Position numbers and translations under genes: made by a program. DNA of 64,000 nucleotides from Paenibacillus sp. FSL H7-0326 (GTDB lineage: Bacteria > Bacillota > Bacilli > Paenibacillales > Paenibacillaceae): contig NZ_MPVN01000002.1 of the NCBI RefSeq assembly GCF_001955535.1, positions 930,001 through 994,000 on the forward strand, in the 5' to 3' direction. Positions 37,399 to 46,150 of this stretch are shown here, piece after piece; the stretch's first letter is position 1; every line of letters starts with the position of its first letter. The notes beneath the pieces are model-generated. The model had not been told where the DNA came from and did not search any database. It saw nothing but the letters and a program-made list of their open reading frames with translations.

Positions 37399-37427
37399 TT
37401 GACATGCTCCATATCCATTGGTATGAT
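37399..37427 (+). promoter_or_regulatory. Sigma-A promoter of ABC operon leader
   Basis: Consensus TTGACA (37399-37404), 17-nt spacer, TATGAT (37422-37427). A 160-nt untranslated leader follows. Confidence 0.7.
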
Positions 37428-37500
37428 TTACCTCAATAACATATCAATTCGATGGGAATTATATGATTTGACGTTGTTCTCACCGTCTACCGTACAAACG

Positions 37501-37536
37501 GAGGCATTTTCGATATATGAAGATGCCTCTTTTTTG
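37501..37536 (+). terminator. Leader terminator before ABC permease
   Basis: GAGGCATTTTC/GAAGATGCCTC 11-bp stem (one G-U), loop GATATAT, then six T residues, lying between the promoter and the first gene. CCGT/ACGG arms just upstream (about 37487-37502) could form an alternative structure. No known riboswitch was recognised. Confidence 0.7.
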
Positions 37537-37596
37537 TACCCATTTTTCCCCACACACCGTATGTCCCATCATCCACCCCATTAAGGAGGTCAGCTT

Positions 37597-38445
37597 ATGA
37601 TTGAGCAAGGAAAGTCTTTAGGCACCAAAATAAAGCCTGCAGCCACAAGTAATAAACACCCTAACGCTAAAGCTTCAAGAACAAGTCATCTCAGCTCCAT
37701 TCTGTTAGGCTTTCTCGTTCCAGGCTCCATTCTGATTCTATGGCAGATCACAGGAGGCTTAGGTTGGATCTCAAGCACCATGCTCCCTACCCCGCTGCAA
37801 ATTGCATTATCCTTCAGAGACCTGATCATCTCGGGCGAGCTGTTTGGTCACATGCAAATCAGTATCGCTAGAGCAGCAAGCGGATTTCTATTGGGTGCTG
37901 GGCTAGGTCTCTTATTCGGGACCCTTGTCGGCTTCCTGCGCCGGTTCGAGCAGACCTTAGACCCCACCTTTCAAATGCTGCGCATGATCCCCCATTTGGC
38001 ACTCACTCCGTTATTTATTCTATGGTTCGGTTTTGGTGAGACCTCCAAAATATTGCTTATTGCCAAAGGCGCCTTTTTCCCGATGTATGTAAATACCTTT
38101 CTAGGTATTCGCGGAGTCGATCTTAAGCTGTTTGAGGTTGCGAAGGTGCTCGAGTTCAGTCGTTTCAAGCAGTTGATCCGGCTCGTGTTGCCCGCTGCAC
38201 TGCCTAACATCCTGCTAGGGCTCCGTTTATCTCTCGGCGTTGCTTGGCTGGGACTTGTTGTGGCTGAGCTGATGGGCTCAAGTGAGGGAATCGGATACAT
38301 GATACAGGATGCACGTCAATTCACACAGACGTCTGTGGTTTTTGTCGGTATTATCATCTTTGCCGCGGTAGGAAAAATCACGGATTCCTTCGTCCGGTAT
38401 TTAGAAAGAAAGCTGCTTCGCTGGCGGGACAGCTTCAATGGATAA
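37597..38445 (+). CDS. ABC permease, sulfonate/nitrate/taurine type
   Basis: 282 residues, SD AAGGAGG. Six membrane helices, with the permease EAA-type loop EVAKVLEFSRFKQLIRLVLPAALPNIL (in two overlapping parts at about 180-205) and the SsuC/TauC-like GLRLSLGVAWLGLVVAELMGS. QMLRMIPHLALTPLFILWFG is another family block. It imports organosulfur or related anions together with the downstream binding protein. The N-terminal 30 residues are a polar cytoplasmic tail. No ATPase gene is present in the operon. Confidence 0.88.
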   Translation: MIEQGKSLGTKIKPAATSNKHPNAKASRTSHLSSILLGFLVPGSILILWQITGGLGWISSTMLPTPLQIALSFRDLIISGELFGHMQISIARAASGFLLGAGLGLLFGTLVGFLRRFEQTLDPTFQMLRMIPHLALTPLFILWFGFGETSKILLIAKGAFFPMYVNTFLGIRGVDLKLFEVAKVLEFSRFKQLIRLVLPAALPNILLGLRLSLGVAWLGLVVAELMGSSEGIGYMIQDARQFTQTSVVFVGIIIFAAVGKITDSFVRYLERKLLRWRDSFNG

Positions 38446-38465
38446 ATGAGAGGAGCTTGATAACG

Positions 38466-39530
38466 ATGTCTGAACAATTTAAGAAAAAACGACGCAGTAT
38501 CACATTCATACTTGCAGCGCTCATGGTCCTGCTCATACTGAATGGTTGTGCCAATCAAGGCGGCAATGCTGCAGATGTGGCAGGAGCCGTCAGCCCCGGA
38601 GATAAAGTTGTCATCAATATTGGAGTTCAAGGCGCCACTGGCATTTTCTCCTATGCAAGAGACACGAAGGCATTTGAAAAAGCTTTTGAAAAGGTCGGTG
38701 CCGAGGTAAGATGGCATGAGTTCGCGAGCGGCCCACCCCATTTTGAAGCACTCGCATCAGGCAGACTGGATTTTGGCAGTACAGGCGGTACGCCTGTCAT
38801 TGCAGGTCAGACCGGTGGGATCGACTTTAAAGCGATAGCTGTCACCGGTGATGGTAAGAAAGGAAATGCCATTCTCGTGCCTGAGGGCAGTGATATCCAG
38901 CGCATTGAAGATTTGAAAGGCAAGAAAATTGCCGTTGCCAAAGGCAGCAGTGCCTACAATTTCTTATTCCAGGTCATTAATACCGTGGGACTTACCGGAG
39001 ATGACATCGAGCTGATCCAGCTTCAGCCGGATGAAGCAAGGCCTGCCCTCGACTCCAAAGCAGTCGACGCATGGTCTGTCTGGGAGCCCTATGTAACAAC
39101 AGCCACCACGCAGACAGGTGCGCAGGTTCTTGTTGACGGAGAACAATTGAACATATTGGCACCCGGTTTTCTCATCGCACGTACCGACTTTATTGAGGCT
39201 CATCCGGAGCTGACGGTTACTTTTCTCAAAACCTACGAACAGGTAAGGCAGTATTATGAGAGTCATACCCAGGAGGTTGCTGCCCATTTTGGACAAACCA
39301 AGAATGTGGACGCAGACATGCTGGTGAAGATTCTGGATAACAACACCTCTCTGCTATCTCCCATTACACCTGAATTTGCAGAGGCACATCAGGAACAGGC
39401 AGACTTCCTCTATTCCATTGATGCGATCGACAAACAGCTCGACACTTCCTTAGTCCTTGAGAACAAATATATTGAACAAGCGCTTAAGGAGCTTGATGAA
39501 GAAGGAAAGCCAGAAACAGATACAAATTAA
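38466..39530 (+). CDS. ABC substrate-binding lipoprotein, SsuA-like
   Basis: 354 residues from ATG 38466 (SD AGGAG). A lipoprotein signal peptide ends at the lipobox LILNGC (Cys about 29). The mature part has the aliphatic-sulfonate binding-protein pattern: FEKVGAEVRWHEFASGPPHF, ALASGRLDFGSTGGTPVIAGQ and KGKKIAVAKGSSAYNFL. It captures the substrate outside the cell for the upstream permease. No further transporter gene follows; an AraC gene starts after a stem-loop. Confidence 0.88.
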   Translation: MSEQFKKKRRSITFILAALMVLLILNGCANQGGNAADVAGAVSPGDKVVINIGVQGATGIFSYARDTKAFEKAFEKVGAEVRWHEFASGPPHFEALASGRLDFGSTGGTPVIAGQTGGIDFKAIAVTGDGKKGNAILVPEGSDIQRIEDLKGKKIAVAKGSSAYNFLFQVINTVGLTGDDIELIQLQPDEARPALDSKAVDAWSVWEPYVTTATTQTGAQVLVDGEQLNILAPGFLIARTDFIEAHPELTVTFLKTYEQVRQYYESHTQEVAAHFGQTKNVDADMLVKILDNNTSLLSPITPEFAEAHQEQADFLYSIDAIDKQLDTSLVLENKYIEQALKELDEEGKPETDTN

Positions 39531-39602
39531 AGAGTTAATCGCATCTCGTTCAGCCCCATTGGTTTTCTTCTTCCATTCCCTTAAAATAGGATCATGTATG
39601 TT

Positions 39603-39631
39603 CACCCCTGCATGTTGAAGAGTGCAGGGGT
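39603..39631 (+). terminator. Stem-loop between SsuA-like gene and AraC gene
   Basis: ACCCCTGCA/TGCAGGGGT stem, ten-base loop. The T-run is weak, so it may be a partial terminator or mRNA-stabilising hairpin. Confidence 0.5.
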
Positions 39632-39659
39632 ATTTCCATGACAATAATGGAGGCACTTG

Positions 39660-40544
39660 ATGAAAACAGATAAACCTTACGGCATCTATGGGTTTCGTTT
39701 CACGGAAGCTCTACAGTATCCTTTCTGCTACCTCTATGCGGTTGGCTTCGATAAGATCAATCATACGGATTACTACTGGAATGGGCTCGAGCGTACGGAC
39801 GGTCCGTTATTCCTGATTCAATACACCACTGAGGGCCAAGGTATGTTCCGATTAAATGAACAAGCCTTCGAAATGACTTCTGGCAGTGCTTTTTTAGCGG
39901 AAATTCCGGGTACTCACGAGTATTATTGGAGTGAAGGAAATGAACCGTGGGAATTTTATTTCATGTTAATTCGTCCTGCCTTGATTGCCCCGTTCTGGGA
40001 AGAAATAAAGCAAAAGCTCGGCAGCGTCCCCTCTCTTCCTCCGGTAAGCCGTCCGGTAAAGCTGCTGCGCGAAATATATACAGAAGCAAGAGCTGGTCGA
40101 ATTACAGATCCTTACCATGCATCCTCACTGGTCTATCAATTTATACTCGAGCTCAGCAGATATGCGAGCCATGAGCACAAGCATCGAGACGGCTGGCCGG
40201 ACAGCATCCGGCTTGCTGTAGATTATCTCGAGTCCAATTACGACCAGATCATCAGCCTGGATCAGCTTGCAAGTGAACTGCACATCTCCAAGTATCACTT
40301 ACTCCGGCTCTTCTCTCGTACGGTGGGTATGACTCCAAATGAATATCTAAACAAAATCAGACTCGAAAGGGCAGTGGAACTGCTCAGAAGACCTGATTTG
40401 AGTGTTGCACAGGTCGCTGAAGCAGCAGGTTTTTCGAGCAGCAGCTATTTCATTCGAGTCTTTCATCACAAAACGGGACATACCCCAGGATCTTTCCGTG
40501 AACGAGACCACCGGTTAAATTATGACCGCCTCTTCTTTGATTAG
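39660..40544 (+). CDS. AraC-family transcriptional regulator
   Basis: 294 residues from ATG 39660 (SD GGAGG). An N-terminal cupin-like arm (about 30-120) includes QAFEMTSGSAFLAEIPGTHE. The C-terminal double helix-turn-helix (about 190-290) has SLDQLASELHISKYHLLRLF and VAQVAEAAGFSSSSYFIRVF, followed by the GHTPGSFRE family end. It precedes an alpha-galactosidase gene by 130 nt and probably activates it in response to a galactoside. Confidence 0.9.
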   Translation: MKTDKPYGIYGFRFTEALQYPFCYLYAVGFDKINHTDYYWNGLERTDGPLFLIQYTTEGQGMFRLNEQAFEMTSGSAFLAEIPGTHEYYWSEGNEPWEFYFMLIRPALIAPFWEEIKQKLGSVPSLPPVSRPVKLLREIYTEARAGRITDPYHASSLVYQFILELSRYASHEHKHRDGWPDSIRLAVDYLESNYDQIISLDQLASELHISKYHLLRLFSRTVGMTPNEYLNKIRLERAVELLRRPDLSVAQVAEAAGFSSSSYFIRVFHHKTGHTPGSFRERDHRLNYDRLFFD

Positions 40545-40674
40545 AGCAATATTTTACTATTAAACACGTTTTATTATTATAGATTTCGGTACTCCCTGCC
40601 TTCTACAATATTGAATAAGAGCTATTTTTTATTATTTAGATTTCAATACATGAGAGGCAAAGGAGAAGATCAAT

Positions 40675-41961
40675 ATGTCACATCGAGATTATGCCAAGAC
40701 ACCGCCTATGGGCTGGAACAGCTGGGATTGTTACGGAGCAGCGGTCACGGAAGCCGAGATCAGAGGCAATGCGGAATATATGGCCAAGCACTTAAAGCCT
40801 TATGGCTGGGAATACGTCGTTGTCGATATACAGTGGTATGAGCCGCATGCCAATTCATCCATCTACCGGAAATTTGTCCCGCTTGAAATGGATGAATATT
40901 CACGTCTGATGCCGGCCGTCAATCGCTTCCCTTCTGCACAGGGCGGAGCTGGCTTCAAACCGCTCGCAGACTATGTACACAGCCTAGGACTCAAATTCGG
41001 AATTCATATCATGCGGGGAATTCCCAGACAAGCTGCTCACGCGGCAACGAAGATTAAGGGCTCCGAGCAGAATGCAAGAGATATCGCCCATCCGAACTCC
41101 ATCTGTCCCTGGAATACGGATATGTACGGTGTCGATGCTTCCCAGGAAGGGGCAGCTGCCTACTATCGATCACTGTTTGAATTGTATGCCGAATGGGGCG
41201 TTGATTTCGTTAAAGTCGATGATATTGCGGCTTCCCGCCTGTACGACCCTCACCTGCCGGAGATCCAGTTAATTCATGATGCCATTGAACACTGTGGGCG
41301 TGAAATGGTACTCAGTCTCTCGCCGGGTCCTGCCCAAATAGAGCATGCCGATTATCTGGAACAGTACGCCAACATGTGGCGAATGACAGATGATTTCTGG
41401 GATCATTGGAGCCTGCTGCTGGATATGTTCGACCGCTGCAAGGCCTGGGAAGGCCGTCCTGCTCCCGGCAACTGGCCGGATTGTGATATGCTGCCGCTCG
41501 GTCATATCGGGATTCGTTCCGTCGATGGCGGTGGCAGTGACCGGTGGACCCGATTTACGAAGGATGAGCAGATTACGATGATGACCCTGTGGTCCATCTT
41601 CCGCTCCCCACTCATGTTTGGGGGAGAACTGCGCGATAATGATGACTGGACATTGTCCCTGATGACGAATCAAGAGGTTCTGCACATGCATCAGCATAGT
41701 CATGATGCCAAACAGCTGAACCGCACAGAGCATAGTGTAGTATGGACTGCGCAGGAAGGTGACAACACGGTATATGTTGCAATGTTTAACATTGGGGAAA
41801 CGGCGAATGAAATCGTCGTTAGTCTCAACGCGTTGGGTATTCAGGGTCAGGATGTAGAGCTTGTGGATCTGTGGAGTGGAAGTGGGACACGTTCTGAGAG
41901 CGGAGTCATTAAAGCGGAAGTTCCCACCCATGGTGCGGTATTATACCGAATCTCCTTTTAA
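40675..41961 (+). CDS. GH27 alpha-galactosidase
   Basis: 428 residues, SD AAAGGAGAAG, no signal peptide, so cytoplasmic. The barrel opens with KTPPMGWNSWDCYG, the GH27 signature; GWEYVVVDIQWYEP follows. The nucleophile Asp is in DFVKVDDIA (about 181). The acid/base region is MTDDFWDHW. The C-terminal sandwich domain starts at about 335 (HSVVWTAQEGDNTVYVAMFN). It hydrolyses terminal alpha-galactosides such as raffinose or melibiose, or related beta-L-arabinopyranosides within the family. Controlled, by position, by the AraC gene upstream. Confidence 0.9.
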   Translation: MSHRDYAKTPPMGWNSWDCYGAAVTEAEIRGNAEYMAKHLKPYGWEYVVVDIQWYEPHANSSIYRKFVPLEMDEYSRLMPAVNRFPSAQGGAGFKPLADYVHSLGLKFGIHIMRGIPRQAAHAATKIKGSEQNARDIAHPNSICPWNTDMYGVDASQEGAAAYYRSLFELYAEWGVDFVKVDDIAASRLYDPHLPEIQLIHDAIEHCGREMVLSLSPGPAQIEHADYLEQYANMWRMTDDFWDHWSLLLDMFDRCKAWEGRPAPGNWPDCDMLPLGHIGIRSVDGGGSDRWTRFTKDEQITMMTLWSIFRSPLMFGGELRDNDDWTLSLMTNQEVLHMHQHSHDAKQLNRTEHSVVWTAQEGDNTVYVAMFNIGETANEIVVSLNALGIQGQDVELVDLWSGSGTRSESGVIKAEVPTHGAVLYRISF

Positions 41962-41984
41962 ATAAGAAACAATTCACACACGAA

Positions 41985-42024
41985 AAAACCGTGCTCCCTA
42001 TGAGTTATGAGGGGTACGGTTTTC
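41985..42024 (+). terminator. Terminator after GH27 gene
   Basis: AAAACCGT-GCTCCC and GGGGT-ACGGTTTT arms around a short AT-rich loop. Confidence 0.7.
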
Positions 42025-42165
42025 TTACTGTCCCTTGGAATTCGCTCTGATATCTGCCCGATTTGCTAACTCCTCATTACCTGGCAGCATATATATAACT
42101 CAGGATTGAGCCATATCTCTTCGACTCGTTTTTATAGAGATGACAAACGGAAAGGAGCATTATAC

Positions 42166-43284
42166 ATGCATATCGTGATGGTTAGCCCTGAGCAATTCCC
42201 CCTGCCGGGAAGCGGTTCTGTAGAAATCTGCATGCTCGCCATCGCCAGGGAGCTCTCGGTACACCATCAAATTACGATAATTAGCAAATTAACACCGCAG
42301 CTTCCTATTGAGACATCTATGAATGATCATCTCGTCATCAAAAGAGTACCAGCTCTCAGTAGAAAGGATTATGCAGAGGAGGTAATTAAGTGCATCCAAA
42401 CGCTGGATCATGTGGATCTCATTCAAGTAGATAACCGTCCCCGCTGCATGGCAAAGATTAAACTGGCTTTTCCAGATAAGCCCGTAGCTCTCTTTCTCCA
42501 CTCCTTGACCTTTGTCCCAAAGTCCACTTCGATCTCTTCCCTTCTACAAAAAGCCGATCTTATTATCGCAAACAGCCGCTCTTTGAAAAGACGGATTATA
42601 AGCCGATTCTCTCTATCCTCCGATCGCATCATAACGATACCTTTGGGCGTCGATATTCATCGCTTCAAGCCTCTAACTATGGAAGAAAAACAAGTTCATA
42701 TGAAGCGCTATGGTATATCCCGAGATCGTTTTAATGTACTGTTTGTTGGCAGAGTCATCCCTCAAAAAGGAATTCCGGTTATCCTGCGGGCCCTCTATCG
42801 AATACAGCCTTCCATCAGGACCCGGCTCATCATTGCCGGCAAGAGCAAGAACGCAGCCTATCCTGCGCGACTTAAACAGCTTGCCAAAGCACTACGAATT
42901 GAGCTCCTTTTTCTAGGTGAAATTCAGCATGAACAAATCCACCAGCTGTACCCGCTTGCAGACTGCATTGTATGCCCTTCTCAGAAGCATGAAGCGTTTG
43001 GACTGGTTAACGTAGAGGCGCTGGCTTCCGGTATCCCGGTCATTGCTTCCAAAAATGGAGGAATCCGTGAAATCATCGAAGATGGTCATGACGGATTTTT
43101 AGTTACACATTATAAGAATCCGCTTGGCTTTGCTAATCGGCTTGCTAGGCTTGCTAAGCACCCTGAGCTGGCTCAGTCCATGGGAGCAAACGGGAGAGAG
43201 AAAGCACTGCTCCATTATACCTGGCAAGCAACAGCTTCGCGGCTGGAAGCCACCTACCAGCACTTAACGGGCAACGAAGGATAA
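42166..43284 (+). CDS. Glycosyltransferase family 4, CotSA-like
   Basis: 372 residues from ATG 42166 with SD AAAGGAG; an upstream in-frame ATG lacks an SD. GT-B fold: N-terminal IVMVSPEQFPLPGSGSVEI, central DRFNVLFVGRVIPQKGIPVIL and the C-terminal EX7E region CPSQKHEAFGLVNVEALASG. It adds sugar from a nucleotide donor to a glycan. It lies 0.7 kb upstream of the cotJ operon and resembles spore-coat GT4 proteins such as CotSA, so a role in coat or spore glycosylation is plausible but not shown. Confidence 0.85.
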   Translation: MHIVMVSPEQFPLPGSGSVEICMLAIARELSVHHQITIISKLTPQLPIETSMNDHLVIKRVPALSRKDYAEEVIKCIQTLDHVDLIQVDNRPRCMAKIKLAFPDKPVALFLHSLTFVPKSTSISSLLQKADLIIANSRSLKRRIISRFSLSSDRIITIPLGVDIHRFKPLTMEEKQVHMKRYGISRDRFNVLFVGRVIPQKGIPVILRALYRIQPSIRTRLIIAGKSKNAAYPARLKQLAKALRIELLFLGEIQHEQIHQLYPLADCIVCPSQKHEAFGLVNVEALASGIPVIASKNGGIREIIEDGHDGFLVTHYKNPLGFANRLARLAKHPELAQSMGANGREKALLHYTWQATASRLEATYQHLTGNEG

Positions 43285-43295
43285 GGCTTCAATCT

Positions 43296-43658
43296 CTAGA
43301 TCCTTTCGGATGTTCGATACATAATGAAGACTTCCTTCTCTTCCGCCCCTGGCATAGAGGTCACTTCTCTAAGCTCGATAATCGCCATATCTTGAAAAAT
43401 AAACTGTACTATACCCAGTGTTTGCTGCTTGAAGGTATCGTATATTCTTCCTGCGCTGCAGCAGCCTCTGGGTACGATTTCCGGACTATTTGCTATGTAA
43501 CCGATTTGTCCATGAGGAGGCAGAACAACGCGAATCGCTTCAGAGTCGGACAAGTTATCTGGATCTTTAATTAGAAAAACAGGCTCTCCTACTCGTAATT
43601 TAGAGGAGTACCGATGGTTCTTCATATCTGTTATGGCGGCATAAACTTTTTTATGCAC
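43296..43658 (-). CDS. HIRAN-domain protein
   Basis: 120 residues from a GTG at 43658 with AAAGGAGGT 6 nt upstream. RVGEPVFLIKDPDNLSDSEAIRV followed by GQIGYIANSPEIVPRG forms the HIRAN fold, which in other proteins binds single-stranded or damaged DNA ends. Stand-alone HIRAN proteins are common in Firmicutes, function uncertain. It converges with the glycosyltransferase and diverges from cotJA. Confidence 0.72.
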   Translation of the reverse strand: MHKKVYAAITDMKNHRYSSKLRVGEPVFLIKDPDNLSDSEAIRVVLPPHGQIGYIANSPEIVPRGCCSAGRIYDTFKQQTLGIVQFIFQDMAIIELREVTSMPGAEEKEVFIMYRTSERI

Positions 43659-43889
43659 GTAAATACCTCCTTTGCTCGTAGTAGTCAATGATAAGTTTAT
43701 CGGTAACCGTTTTAGGTTTTTTTACAGAAAAAACAAAACTTTTGAACTATTTTATAAAAATATAAATCGAAAATACGGACCTTAAGACCTGATATTATAT
43801 AACAGATACGGAATTTTTATTTCATATTTTATCGTATTACCATGTTAAACTTTCGCAAATACGCAAATAGTTCATTCCTTTTTATTATA

Positions 43890-43920
43890 CGTATGTGGAC
43901 AAAACTGACTGGCATATACA
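43890..43920 (+). promoter_or_regulatory. Sigma-E-like promoter candidate for cotJ
   Basis: CGTATGTG (-35 like) and CATATACA (-10 like) are 15 nt apart and resemble the mother-cell sigma-E pattern. In B. subtilis, cotJ is known to be sigma-E dependent. The match is partial. Confidence 0.35.
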
Positions 43921-43972
43921 TCTTACAGATTCCATTGCTCTCTACTTTAGAGAAAGGTGTTGATCAAGCTTC

Positions 43973-44191
43973 ATGAATTCTTCCCACTCACAGTTTAAAT
44001 CGTATGAGCCCTTTGTTGGTCCGTTTGATCCGTGCCCCCCGATTCGTGTGAAATACTACAGCACACCGCCCAATCTATATCTAGGATTTCAGCCGCCTAA
44101 CCTGCCCCAGTTCAGTGCATTTGACGCGTTGAAATACGGTACGTTGTGGAAAGCACTATATAGCCCGTATGATCCGCCAAAGAGCAAGTAA
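43973..44191 (+). CDS. cotJA: Spore coat-associated protein CotJA
   Basis: 72 residues rich in proline and aromatic residues ([43 protein letters not shown]). This composition and the run [14 protein letters not shown] are characteristic of CotJA. In B. subtilis, CotJA is needed to assemble CotJC in the inner coat. It is the first gene of the cotJABC operon. SD AGAGAAAGGTG precedes it. Confidence 0.9.
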   Translation: MNSSHSQFKSYEPFVGPFDPCPPIRVKYYSTPPNLYLGFQPPNLPQFSAFDALKYGTLWKALYSPYDPPKSK

Positions 44192-44250
44192 CTAGAGCAA
44201 CTCTTGCACTGGACCCGAGCAACAACCTGATAAGAAAGGGGCGAGTAGAT

Positions 44251-44517
44251 GTGAATCATACGGTTGACGAAAACTATTACAAATTGCTGCACGAGCTGCA
44301 GGCGCTGGATTTTGTGCTTGTCGAGTTGACCTTATATTTGGATACGCATCCTGATGATGCTGCCGCACTTGAGCAGTTCAATTTGTATGCCAAAACGAGA
44401 AGAGAGCTGGCCGATCAGTTTGAGGCTCTGTACGGTCCCTTGCTTCAATACGGTCAAAGCGGAGCACAGCAGTCTTCCTGGCAATGGGCCAAATCCCCTT
44501 GGCCATGGCAAGTCTAA
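44251..44517 (+). CDS. cotJB: Spore coat protein CotJB
   Basis: 88 residues from a GTG with AAGGGG 9 nt upstream. [28 protein letters not shown] and [26 protein letters not shown] are CotJB hallmarks (first given in two overlapping helices). It forms a soluble helical protein that travels with CotJA and CotJC. It ends 23 nt before cotJC. Confidence 0.9.
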   Translation: MNHTVDENYYKLLHELQALDFVLVELTLYLDTHPDDAAALEQFNLYAKTRRELADQFEALYGPLLQYGQSGAQQSSWQWAKSPWPWQV

Positions 44518-44540
44518 CGTAAAGGAGGCAAATTCATACC

Positions 44541-44828
44541 ATGTGGGTATACGATAAAAAACTGCAATATCCCGTTCGCGTAAGCAAATGCGATCCCATG
44601 ATGGCCAAATTTCTGCTTGAGCAATACGGAGGTGCTGACGGAGAACTGGCTGCAGCGCTGCGTTACTTGAATCAGCGGTACACCATTCCCGACAAAGTCA
44701 TCGGACTGCTGACGGATATCGGAACTGAAGAGTTTGCCCACCTAGAGATGATTGCCACTATGGTTTACAAATATATCATAACTAAAATGCAACTGTTAAA
44801 AAGGTCAAATAAAGGGGCGATGGCTTAA
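44541..44828 (+). CDS. cotJC: CotJC, N-terminal part, interrupted by element
   Basis: The first 77 codons encode the conserved CotJC start (MWVYDKKLQYPVRVS, YGGADGELAAALRYLNQRY, IGTEEFAHLEMIATMVYK). CotJC is a manganese-catalase-like coat protein of 189 residues. After TACAA (44766-44770) the sequence leaves the gene and reads 18 element-encoded residues (beginning YIITKMQLL) to a stop at 44828. The encoded 95-residue product would lack two of the ferritin-like helices, so it is non-functional as long as the element is present. The missing 112 codons begin at 51,891, in frame when the two TACAA copies are merged. Confidence 0.92.
   Translation: MWVYDKKLQYPVRVSKCDPMMAKFLLEQYGGADGELAAALRYLNQRYTIPDKVIGLLTDIGTEEFAHLEMIATMVYKYIITKMQLLKRSNKGAMA
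44760..44792. other. Left attachment site (attL) of cotJC element
   Basis: The cotJC side reads ATGGTT, the core TACAA (44766-44770), then element sequence ending AAAATGCAA (44784-44792). This arm is the inverted partner of TTGCATTTT near the right end. Confidence 0.75.
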
Positions 44829-44849
44829 AAAGCTATTGCCCCTTTATTT
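44807..44849. terminator. Terminator at the left end of the element
   Basis: A 12-bp stem AAATAAAGGGGC/GCCCCTTTATTT with further paired bases. It lies just after the truncated cotJC stop and would stop cotJ transcripts entering the element and element transcripts leaving it. Confidence 0.8.
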
Positions 44850-45119
44850 CCAAAAGGATGGTAATCCCATTGCCACAGTGATAAACATCTTCATATTCAA
44901 TTCTCCAACGCTTGTAGCTTTGCCGATTCCTTCTACGATAACGGTCTTGTCATCATCAATGTCTGCTTGTGATTCTTCCGTGGTATTCGATTCTTCCATG
45001 GTGAATATCACCTCTTGCTTAGTTGGATAATGATGTATATGAATGTTCCGCTTGTCCCGATTCGAGGTTGTAATCATCGGCAGTTTATTTCTTTCTGCAT
45101 TGATTTTCATGCCATTCAT
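44844..45119 (-). CDS. Hypothetical element protein, 91 residues
   Basis: The N-terminal half is basic, polar and His-rich (NRDKRNIHIHHYPTKQEVIF); the middle is very acidic (ESNTTEESQADIDDDKT); the end is hydrophobic (VGELNMKMFITVAMGLPSFW). No known domain. It is the most distal gene of the element, separated from rep by a terminator. A small accessory such as a recombination directionality factor is possible but unsupported by motif. Its stop lies inside the terminator stem at 44849. Confidence 0.5.
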   Translation of the reverse strand: MNGMKINAERNKLPMITTSNRDKRNIHIHHYPTKQEVIFTMEESNTTEESQADIDDDKTVIVEGIGKATSVGELNMKMFITVAMGLPSFWK

Positions 45120-45156
45120 TCATCCTTTCATGATGTTTAAATGACATATAAAAAAA

Positions 45157-45180
45157 GAACGCATATTTTTAAGTGCGTCC
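45157..45180 (-). terminator. Terminator after Rep gene
   Basis: GAACGCA/TGCGTCC arms with T-run on the minus strand, 48 nt beyond the rep stop. Confidence 0.65.
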
Positions 45181-45227
45181 AAAAATAAAATAATCATTAT
45201 ATATTCACTAAAAAGATGGGCGGAGGA

Positions 45228-46046
45228 TTAACTTCCAACTATCCCTAATTTTTGTTTCATGTTATACTTTTCCTTACTAATTGTATTCATCAAACGGTTC
45301 GTATTCTTATCGTATATGTTGTCCGTATAAGAAGAATCGAGGGTCGCATCCTCGATTCTTTCTTTCAGTTGACCATAAGGAACTTTTTCCTTCTTCGGTT
45401 TTTTAATTCCTCTGCTTGATCTGTACATCTTCATTCCGGGAGGATAATGCTTAAGTCTCTTTCCCTTTGAAAGGTATCCCGCTAATCCTGGAACGTCATA
45501 AATCTCCTTTAATGAAACATAACCTTTCCCCCAAAGATCATTTATATCACTTGGTTTTATAGCGATTTCTTCTTTGTCATTGAACCTTATCAACACATGC
45601 AAATGCCAAGATCCATCTTCATGTGGTTCAGCAATTGAAATATAATCAATGTTTTTTCCATACTCATACTTCAGCCTTTTCCAAAACTTTTCAAAATCTT
45701 CGTAAAGCTGCTTAGTACATTTCATGTTTTCACGATAAGTTAAAGTGGCAAACCATTCATTTTTCTTTGCTTGAAAGTTATTGTGAATCAAGTCATTGAT
45801 CATATTTGTAGATTTCCTTGCACTCTCTATACTTTTACCTGTACCAACATTGGTATTTTTATATTGATGAATCTCACCAGTTTCAGTATTAACGTATTCG
45901 TCCTTGGATAGCTTTTTATTCTTACTTAATCCTCTATTTGCTTTATCAACTGCAGTCACTTCAACATAATCTCGCATTGTTTTAACTGTAACCATTTGTG
46001 ATTCTGATATGCTTGTACCTTGTATTCTTTCAATTCTTTTATTCAT
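45228..46046 (-). CDS. HUH-type rolling-circle replication initiator (Rep)
   Basis: 272 residues, SD AGGAAG. Motif WFATLTYRENM (98-108) is Rep motif I. HEDGSWHLHVLIRF contains the metal-binding HxH (H148, H150). GLAGYLSKG provides the catalytic Tyr191 with a following Lys (motif III). This is the pattern of rolling-circle Rep/replication-associated proteins of plasmids and phage. It would nick an origin on the element. Its presence suggests the excised circle could replicate or that the element descends from a plasmid. A 45-bp repeat copy lies 18 nt upstream of the start codon. Confidence 0.85.
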   Translation of the reverse strand: MNKRIERIQGTSISESQMVTVKTMRDYVEVTAVDKANRGLSKNKKLSKDEYVNTETGEIHQYKNTNVGTGKSIESARKSTNMINDLIHNNFQAKKNEWFATLTYRENMKCTKQLYEDFEKFWKRLKYEYGKNIDYISIAEPHEDGSWHLHVLIRFNDKEEIAIKPSDINDLWGKGYVSLKEIYDVPGLAGYLSKGKRLKHYPPGMKMYRSSRGIKKPKKEKVPYGQLKERIEDATLDSSYTDNIYDKNTNRLMNTISKEKYNMKQKLGIVGS

Positions 46047-46064
46047 TGATTATCGCTTCCTAAC

Positions 46065-46109
46065 TTTCTCGTAATGTGTCATCTATTAATCAAGTTAAAT
46101 AGAAGGAAG
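46065..46109. repeat. 45-bp perfect direct repeat, copy 1
   Basis: Begins TTTCTCGTAATGTGTCATCT and ends AAATAGAAGGAAG. Identical to 49960-50004 in the same orientation. It lies immediately upstream of the rep start. Confidence 0.9.
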
Positions 46110-46150
46110 AAAATGATTCGGGCGTACTTGTATAATTTTTATATAAAAAA

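Noticed and set aside
37430..37540. S-box or T-box riboswitch before the ABC permease
   Set aside because: None of the conserved S-box helices or the T-box specifier/antiterminator motif could be found.
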